The translations under genes and the position numbers were made by a program. This document shows, one piece after another, positions 59,149-64,000 of a stretch of DNA of 64,000 nucleotides (position 1 is its first letter; each line of letters opens with the position of its first letter). The notes beneath the pieces were generated by a model. It saw only the letters and a program-made list of their open reading frames with translations, was not told the origin of the DNA and ran no database searches. The DNA comes from an uncultured Alphaproteobacteria bacterium (GTDB lineage Bacteria > Pseudomonadota > Alphaproteobacteria > UBA11222). The DNA lies in assembly GCA_947258435.1 (NCBI GenBank), contig CAMYID010000013.1, positions 248,001 through 312,000 of the forward strand, read 5' to 3'.

Positions 59149-60249
59149 TCAATTCGGGTTTTCATCTGTGCGGGCTGTCGCCAGTTCGATAATACCGTCA
59201 GCGGGCATGCCCGGCTTCAGAATTCCCTGTGGATTTTCCGACAGCGACAGTTCAATCGCAAAGACAAGCTTGACGCGCTCCTCTCGCGTTTCGACATTTT
59301 TAGGCGTAAATTCAGCTTGTTGTGCAATTTTGCTGACTTTCGCCTTGAAAAGCTGGTCGGGATGCGAATCTACCCGAATTCGGGCCGGCTGACCCAGAGT
59401 GATTTTGCCGATATCGGGTTCGGGGATATAGACCTTCACATACAGCTTATCCAGGTCAACCAGTGTGAAAAGTGGCGTTCCCGCATTCACACGTTCGCCC
59501 GTTTCGATCATCCGCGCCAGGATGGTGCCCGCCAGCGGGCTGTCGATATCGAATGCTTCGACATAGGATGACTGCTCCGCAAGCACCGCTTCGGCGCGCC
59601 CGATTTCGTTGACCAGGGCGGCCAGTTCGGCACGTTTGGCGGCAATAAAGTCATTCTGCAACGCGGCAAGCTGAAGCGCCTTCTGTGCCCGGTTCTGCAC
59701 AGCCTCGGTTTCCTTCAGCCCTTCGAAGCTCATCGTTTCACGCAGCCGTACCTCTTCCAGTCGCTGCTGCGAGACAACATTGGTCTGCGCCAGTTTCTGA
59801 TAGCGTTCGAGATCGCGCTCAGCCTGTGCGTAATCGGCTTTTGCCCGGGCAACGCGGGATTTCGCCTCGGTCAGGGCAACCTTTGCCTGCTCGATCTGCA
59901 ATGCGGCCTGGCGTTCCAGTGCCGCAAGCTCGATCGTCAGCCCTTCCTGTTTTCTGCGCAGGGAGGCAAGCTGTTCGCCCGCCGCATTGACCCGCGCCCG
60001 TTGCGTGGGATTGTCCAGCCGCGCAAGTGGCTGGCCACGCTCGACATACATTCCCTCATCGATAAAGATTTCATCGACATCGGCGGGCGATTTGGCGCTC
60101 AGCGTCGTCAGCCGCCCCTCGATGCGGCCGCTGGCGATCAGTTGCGTGTCATTCCCGTTATCCGTGACAAGCAGAACAAGGACGGCAAGCACAGCGATGC
60201 CAATGACACCGCCACCCAACAGCCAGACATACCTCTTAGCCAATACCAC
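59149..60249 (-). CDS. HlyD-family membrane-fusion protein (YbhG-like)
   Basis: 366 residues from GTG 60249 with AAGAGAG upstream. One helix near 9-28, a lipoyl half-motif (AKSPADVDEIFIDEGMYVERGQPLARLD), a long coiled coil at about 80-215, the second lipoyl half (DSPLAGTILARMIETGERVN) and a beta-barrel. It links the ABC exporter across the periplasm to an outer-membrane channel, not encoded here. Confidence 0.92.
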   Translation of the reverse strand: MVLAKRYVWLLGGGVIGIAVLAVLVLLVTDNGNDTQLIASGRIEGRLTTLSAKSPADVDEIFIDEGMYVERGQPLARLDNPTQRARVNAAGEQLASLRRKQEGLTIELAALERQAALQIEQAKVALTEAKSRVARAKADYAQAERDLERYQKLAQTNVVSQQRLEEVRLRETMSFEGLKETEAVQNRAQKALQLAALQNDFIAAKRAELAALVNEIGRAEAVLAEQSSYVEAFDIDSPLAGTILARMIETGERVNAGTPLFTLVDLDKLYVKVYIPEPDIGKITLGQPARIRVDSHPDQLFKAKVSKIAQQAEFTPKNVETREERVKLVFAIELSLSENPQGILKPGMPADGIIELATARTDENPN

Positions 60250-60327
60250 TTACTCTCTTAGACGATACAATCCATGCCGGGCATACCGTTTCGGCGGCTG
60301 AAAACACAAAACGCCACAACCGCGGCG

Positions 60328-61602
60328 CTACAGATCCGACAAGGCCTGCGTCAGGTCCGCAATGATATCTTTGGGATCCTCGATCCCGACTGACAGCCGG
60401 ATAACCTCCGGCCCCGCACCCGCAGCAATAGCCTCTTCCTCCTCAAGCTGGCGATGGGTGGTAGATGCCGGATGTATGATCAGGCTACGTGTATCGCCGA
60501 CATTTGCAAGGTGACTCAAAAGTTTGACCTGACTGACCAGTTTCGTTCCCGCGGCATAACCGCCTTTGACGCCGAAGGTGAAGACGGCACCCGCACCCTG
60601 CGGCAGGTATGTCTGAGCGAGTGCGTGATAGGGGCTGTCGGGCAGTCCGGCATAGGAAACCCATTCTACGCTCTCATGTCCGGAAAGAAAGCGTGCGACC
60701 TGCAGCGCATTGTCGCAGTGCCGGCGCATCCGCAGTGGCAATGTCTCGATGCCGGTCAGCAACAGGAAGGCATTCATCGGCGACAGGGCAGGGCCCAGAT
60801 CCCGAAGCCCCAATGTGCGGCACGCAATCGCAAATGCAATCTCGCCGAATGTCTCATACAGTTTCATGCCATGGTAGCTGTCATTGGGTTCAGACAAGGT
60901 GGGAAAACTGCCGTTCGACCAGTCGAACCGGCCGCCATCGACGATCAGCCCGCCGATAGAGTTGCCATGCCCGCCCAGAAACTTCGTGGCGCTGTGCACA
61001 ACGATATGCGCCCCGTGATCAAGCGGCCGGCAGAGATAGGGGGTTGCAAGGGTATTATCGACAATAAGCGGGATACCGGCTTCATCCGCGATTGCGGCGA
61101 TTGCGGCAATATCGCAGACCATGCCGCCGGGATTGGCCAGGCTTTCGATAAAGATCGCCTTGGTTTTCGGTGTGATGGCGGCGCGGAAGCTTTCAGGATC
61201 GCTGGCATCGGCCCAGTTTACATGCCAGCCCATCTTGGCGAAGGCATGGGCGAACTGGTTCATCGATCCGCCATACAGCTTGTTGGCGGCGACGAATTCA
61301 TCGCCCGGAAACATCAGAGTATGAAAGACGATCAACTGCGCGGCATGGCCCGATGCCACCGCCAGCGCCGCGCTGCCGCCTTCAAGCGCGGCGATGCGGT
61401 CTTCAAGAACCGCGTTGGTCGGATTGCCGAGCCGCGAATAGATGTTGCCGAACTGTTCCAGATTGAACAGGGCGGCGGCGTGATCCACATCCTCGAACAC
61501 ATAGGATGTCGTCTGATAGATCGGGGTTGCACGCGCGCCGGTCGTGGGATCGGGGGCCGCACCCGCATGCACGGATAATGTATCGAATCCATAGTCAGTC
61601 AT
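60328..61602 (-). CDS. metY: MetY-type O-acetylhomoserine sulfhydrylase
   Basis: 424 residues, a Cys/Met-metabolism PLP enzyme. The PLP Lys is in VHSATKFLGGHGNSIGG; other blocks are TLSVHAGAAPDPTTGARATP, IYSRLGNPTN and GVEDP-type LSVGIEDPKDIIADL at the end. The about 420-residue length fits MetY rather than the shorter MetB/MetC. It makes homocysteine from O-acetylhomoserine and sulfide. A repeated dyad stands before it. Confidence 0.92.
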   Translation of the reverse strand: MTDYGFDTLSVHAGAAPDPTTGARATPIYQTTSYVFEDVDHAAALFNLEQFGNIYSRLGNPTNAVLEDRIAALEGGSAALAVASGHAAQLIVFHTLMFPGDEFVAANKLYGGSMNQFAHAFAKMGWHVNWADASDPESFRAAITPKTKAIFIESLANPGGMVCDIAAIAAIADEAGIPLIVDNTLATPYLCRPLDHGAHIVVHSATKFLGGHGNSIGGLIVDGGRFDWSNGSFPTLSEPNDSYHGMKLYETFGEIAFAIACRTLGLRDLGPALSPMNAFLLLTGIETLPLRMRRHCDNALQVARFLSGHESVEWVSYAGLPDSPYHALAQTYLPQGAGAVFTFGVKGGYAAGTKLVSQVKLLSHLANVGDTRSLIIHPASTTHRQLEEEEAIAAGAGPEVIRLSVGIEDPKDIIADLTQALSDL

Positions 61603-61626
61603 GGGCGTTTTCCTTCAGCTTTCATT

Positions 61627-61670
61627 TTCCTTGCGATCAAGACGATCTGTTGGTTCCTTGCGGTCAAGAC
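61627..61670 (-). promoter_or_regulatory. Two dyad-containing direct repeats before metY
   Basis: A 17-mer, TTCCTTGCGATCAAGAC at 61627-61643, recurs with one change (A to G) at 61654-61670, period 27. Each holds the dyad CTTG-N4-CAAG (61630-61641, 61657-61668). They lie 25-68 bases before the metY start codon. This looks like a pair of operator sites; the protein is not known. Confidence 0.55.
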
Positions 61671-61754
61671 ATTCTGCGGGCGGTTGTGCCTGCGCGGCCG
61701 ATGCTGTTCCGGACGCAGAGCGTACTCTGGGCGGATGACAGTTTGACAGCGGGA

Positions 61755-62192
61755 TCAGTTCGCCTCACCGCGCAGTAAAGGGGCAAGACGCGGCAGTTCG
61801 ATTTTCGGGCACCGGTCCATCACGACCGCCAGTCCCGCCGCTTCCGCCCTCGTCGCGGCCTGTACATTGATGACACCCTGTTGCATCCAGATGAATTTTG
61901 CGCCGATCGCGATGCTGTCCTCGACAATCGGGCCGACCGCATCAGATTGGCGGAAAATATCGACCATATCGATCTGCACCGGAATATCGCTCAGTCCGGC
62001 ATAAACAGGCCGGTCGAGAATCCGTTGTCCGGCAACGCCCGGATTGACCGGATAAAGCTCAAATCCACGCTCAATCAGGAAACGCATGACGCCAAAGCTG
62101 GGGCGATGTGATTTCGGGCTGGCCCCGACAACCGCGATATGACGGGTGGCTGCGAAGATCTGTGCCAGAAACGCGTCTGAATAGCTGGCCAT
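61755..62192 (-). CDS. CoA-binding domain protein (YccU-like)
   Basis: 145 residues, a stand-alone CoA-binding Rossmann fold: HIAVVGASPKSHRPSFGVMRFL, GFELYPVNPG and FIWMQQGVINVQA, ending in DRCPKIELPRL. The same family includes YccU. It may sense or carry CoA esters. It lies upstream of metY on the same strand, 152 bases away. Confidence 0.92.
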   Translation of the reverse strand: MASYSDAFLAQIFAATRHIAVVGASPKSHRPSFGVMRFLIERGFELYPVNPGVAGQRILDRPVYAGLSDIPVQIDMVDIFRQSDAVGPIVEDSIAIGAKFIWMQQGVINVQAATRAEAAGLAVVMDRCPKIELPRLAPLLRGEAN

Positions 62193-62380
62193 GAACTCTC
62201 CCCGAAGTTAGCGGCAACATGCATGGCTGCAAGTCTAGGGCAAATACGGCGCGGATCAAATCGGCGAATTGAGGACGGAACCACAACTGCCCCGGGGCTG
62301 GATCGACAGGGGACGATGGGGTATTATATTACCGTATTTATAACTATTTGTTTTTGTGCGATAATTCCAGAATAATAATG

Positions 62381-62408
62381 TTGACATCAGCGGTTTTTTG
62401 ACGATACT
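62381..62408 (+). promoter_or_regulatory. Promoter of rplM-rpsI
   Basis: TTGACA (62381-62386), a 16-base spacer, GATACT (62403-62408), inside an AT-rich stretch. The transcript would begin near 62415, about 37 bases before rplM. Confidence 0.65.
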
Positions 62409-62451
62409 CCGCCGCCATTCCCCATGGGATCGAGGGTCTTGGAGAAACGTA

Positions 62452-62916
62452 ATGACAACCTATTCCGCCAAAGCTTCCGATATTGAGAAGAAATGGCTGC
62501 TCATCGACGCGGAAGATATTGTGCTCGGCCGGCTGGCGGCATTTATCGCCACGCGGCTTCGGGGCAAACACAAGCCGATGTATACACCGCATCTTGACTG
62601 CGGCGACAATGTGATCGTGATCAATGCGGACAAGGTCAAGCTGACCGGCCGCAAGCGCAACGACAAAAGCTATTTCTGGCACACCGGCTATCCCGGTGGC
62701 ATCAAGGAACGCAAGGCGCATCAGATCCTTGACGGCGCGCATCCCGAACGGGTGCTGACCAAGGCTGTGCAGCGGATGCTGCCGCGTGGTCCGCTTGGCC
62801 GGCAACAGCTCAGTAATCTGCGCGTTTATGCCGGGACCGAGCATCCGCATGCGGCGCAATCGCCCGAACAAGTCGATTTCCGTTCGATGAATGCCAAGAA
62901 CGCAAGGGATCAGTAA
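62452..62916 (+). CDS. rplM: Ribosomal protein L13
   Basis: 154 residues from ATG 62452 with GGAGAAACG upstream. The family core [30 protein letters not shown] is visible in part, with [29 protein letters not shown] and [19 protein letters not shown]. It belongs to the large ribosomal subunit and forms the usual pair with rpsI. Confidence 0.97.
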   Translation: MTTYSAKASDIEKKWLLIDAEDIVLGRLAAFIATRLRGKHKPMYTPHLDCGDNVIVINADKVKLTGRKRNDKSYFWHTGYPGGIKERKAHQILDGAHPERVLTKAVQRMLPRGPLGRQQLSNLRVYAGTEHPHAAQSPEQVDFRSMNAKNARDQ

Positions 62917-62920
62917 AATC

Positions 62921-63442
62921 ATGGCGGAAGAAAAGAAAGGTCTTGAAGACCTGAAGGACGCATTGGCCGAAAAGCAGGAAGAGACTGCGGCGGAAGTCAG
63001 CGCGGAAGCGCCGGAAGAAACCCAGATCATCATGGCGGAACCGCAGATTGACGCGCAGGGCCGCGCCTATGCGACCGGCAAACGGAAAAATGCCATTGCG
63101 CGTGTCTGGATCAAGCCGGGCAACGGCCGGGTGAGCGTGAATGGCCGCGACATCGAGGTTTATTTTGCCCGTCCGGTGCTGCGGATGATCCTGCGTCAAC
63201 CGTTTGAGGTGACGCAGCGCGCCGATCAGTTCGATGTGGAATGCACCGTCAAGGGCGGTGGTTTGTCCGGGCAGGCGGGCGCCGTGCGCCACGGCATTTC
63301 CAAAGCGCTGACCAATTACGAGCCGGGGCTGCGCCCGACATTACGTCAGGGTGGTTTCCTGACCCGCGATTCGCGTGTCGTGGAACGGAAAAAATACGGC
63401 CGCGCCAAAGCCCGCCGCAGCTTCCAGTTCTCCAAACGTTAA
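62921..63442 (+). CDS. rpsI: Ribosomal protein S9 with an acidic N-terminal extension
   Basis: 173 residues from ATG 62921. About 45 residues of a Glu-rich extension precede the S9 core ([21 protein letters not shown]); typical bacterial S9 is about 130 residues. The end [16 protein letters not shown] places the conserved C-terminal tail that reaches tRNA in the P site. It is 4 bases after rplM and followed by a terminator. Confidence 0.97.
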   Translation: MAEEKKGLEDLKDALAEKQEETAAEVSAEAPEETQIIMAEPQIDAQGRAYATGKRKNAIARVWIKPGNGRVSVNGRDIEVYFARPVLRMILRQPFEVTQRADQFDVECTVKGGGLSGQAGAVRHGISKALTNYEPGLRPTLRQGGFLTRDSRVVERKKYGRAKARRSFQFSKR

Positions 63443-63463
63443 CCGCAACAGCTTTTTCGGTAT

Positions 63464-63491
63464 AAAGGGCGTCCGGGCGGGCGCCCTTTTG
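63464..63491 (+). terminator. Rho-independent terminator of rplM-rpsI
   Basis: AAGGGCG (63465-63471) pairs with CGCCCTT (63482-63488), with a 10-base loop, then TT. It lies 22 bases after rpsI and just before argC. Confidence 0.8.
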
Positions 63492-63510
63492 TTATGTGAG
63501 GATCGATATC

Positions 63511-64000
63511 ATGGTTGAGCAGGTCAATATCGCGATTTTGGGTGCAAGCGGCTATACAGGCGCCGAGCTTGTGCGTCTGCTGACACACCACCCCAAAGCG
63601 CGGATCGGCGCGATCACCGCCGACCGCAAGGCGGGGGAGAGCTATGGCGCGGTCTATCCGCATCTGGCCGGACTTGACCTGCCGCCGCTTACCACGATCG
63701 ACGCGCTCAACTGGGATGATTTCGATGTGATTTTCTGCGGCCTGCCGCACGGCACGACGCAGGAAGTGATCGCAGCGATCCCCACCGACAAGAAAGTGAT
63801 CGATCTGTCGGCCGACTTCAGGCTCGCCGATCTTGACGCCTATGCGCAATGGTACGGCCATCCCCATCGCGCGCCCGTGCTTCAGGATGAGGCGGTTTAC
63901 GGGCTGACCGAGCTTTACCGCGCGCAGATCGCCAAGGCCCGGCTGATCGCCTGTCCGGGTTGCTATCCCACAAGTGCGCTATTGCCGCTTGTACCGCTTT
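63511..64000 (+). CDS. argC: ArgC, N-acetyl-gamma-glutamyl-phosphate reductase (5' part)
   Basis: 163 codons, cut by the window end. It starts at ATG 63511 (GAGGAT upstream) with the Rossmann motif NIAILGASGYTGAELVRLL, and continues with VIFCGLPHGTTQEVI, VIDLSADFRL and LIACPGCYPTSALLPL, the last holding the catalytic Cys. It carries out the third step of arginine synthesis. It is separated from rpsI by a terminator, so it probably has its own promoter. Confidence 0.96.
   Translation, partial: MVEQVNIAILGASGYTGAELVRLLTHHPKARIGAITADRKAGESYGAVYPHLAGLDLPPLTTIDALNWDDFDVIFCGLPHGTTQEVIAAIPTDKKVIDLSADFRLADLDAYAQWYGHPHRAPVLQDEAVYGLTELYRAQIAKARLIACPGCYPTSALLPLVPL

Noticed and set aside
60454-61578. 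A 374-codon plus-strand frame opposite metY
   Set aside because: MetY is full length with its PLP site; the opposite frame is a shadow.
61603-61754. SAM riboswitch before metY
   Set aside because: I did not find the conserved SAM-II core or its pseudoknot sequence; the visible signal is a repeated DNA dyad.

Overview
The window is a continuous piece of chromosome from a GC-rich Gram-negative bacterium, almost certainly an alphaproteobacterium. The evidence is the lpxD-fabZ-lpxA-lpxI-lpxB cluster using LpxI, a LexA box of the GTTC-N7-GTTC type upstream of lexA, the alphaproteobacterial families DUF3126, DUF2842 and the ubiquinol-cytochrome c chaperone, a PyrX-like pyrC beside pyrB, and the gene orders yceD/plsX-fabH-ihfA-merR and rplM-rpsI-argC. 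I cannot name the genus. The window is mostly core genome: 62 protein genes (lpxD and argC are cut by the window ends), three tRNAs, no rRNA, no CRISPR array, no insertion sequence and no recognisable prophage.

Layout. 1-3681 (+): lipid A synthesis plus fabZ. 3785-6618 (-): gltA and gltX. 6894-9059 (+): comEC. 9176-14219 (-): lexA, moeA, moaC, trpC, trpD, trpG. 14394-16017 (+): a CueR-type copper sensor and a divergent polysaccharide deacetylase, lying between trpG and trpE. 16109-23714 (-): trpE, ppiD, dprA, plsY, pyrC, pyrB. 23849-27868: small proteins, an AEC permease, a YihY-family protein, an SDR oxidoreductase and tRNA-Asn. 28032-35436 (+): gyrA, coaD, two cyclophilins, queA, tgt and a Sel1 protein. 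35580-37297: tRNA-Lys followed by an AT-richer gene for a repeat/membrane protein, the clearest accessory spot. 37418-41598: a CoA-transferase, a DUF454 protein and the proton pyrophosphatase hppA. 41758-47562: bamE, the UQCC chaperone, yceD, rpmF, plsX, fabH, ihfA, merR and tRNA-Pro. 47579-49032: DUF2842 and ctaA. 49029-54746: a hybrid histidine kinase (-), then an NmrA-like protein, an MBOAT acyltransferase and a membrane-anchored SGNH-like protein (+). 54777-60249 (-): a YbhGFSR-type ABC exporter. 60328-62192 (-): metY and a CoA-binding protein. 62452-64000 (+): rplM, rpsI and argC.

How the genes work together. The lipid A genes, fabZ, plsX, plsY, fabH and bamE supply and assemble the envelope. 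ComEC and DprA are the import and RecA-loading parts of natural transformation, while LexA and GyrA serve DNA repair and topology. QueA and Tgt make queuosine-modified tRNA. The MBOAT/SGNH pair is a probable surface-polymer O-acylation module.

No wholly new multi-gene system stood out. Points most worth a second look are: a Tgt that has lost two of its four zinc ligands; an 11-residue-repeat membrane protein next to tRNA-Lys; a perfect DnaA box abutting the LexA-controlled lexA promoter; a 12-codon upstream reading frame built from a repeat and overlapping the yceD start; a repeated dyad in front of metY; a PyrC lacking catalytic residues; and a glutamine at the quinolone-critical position of GyrA.
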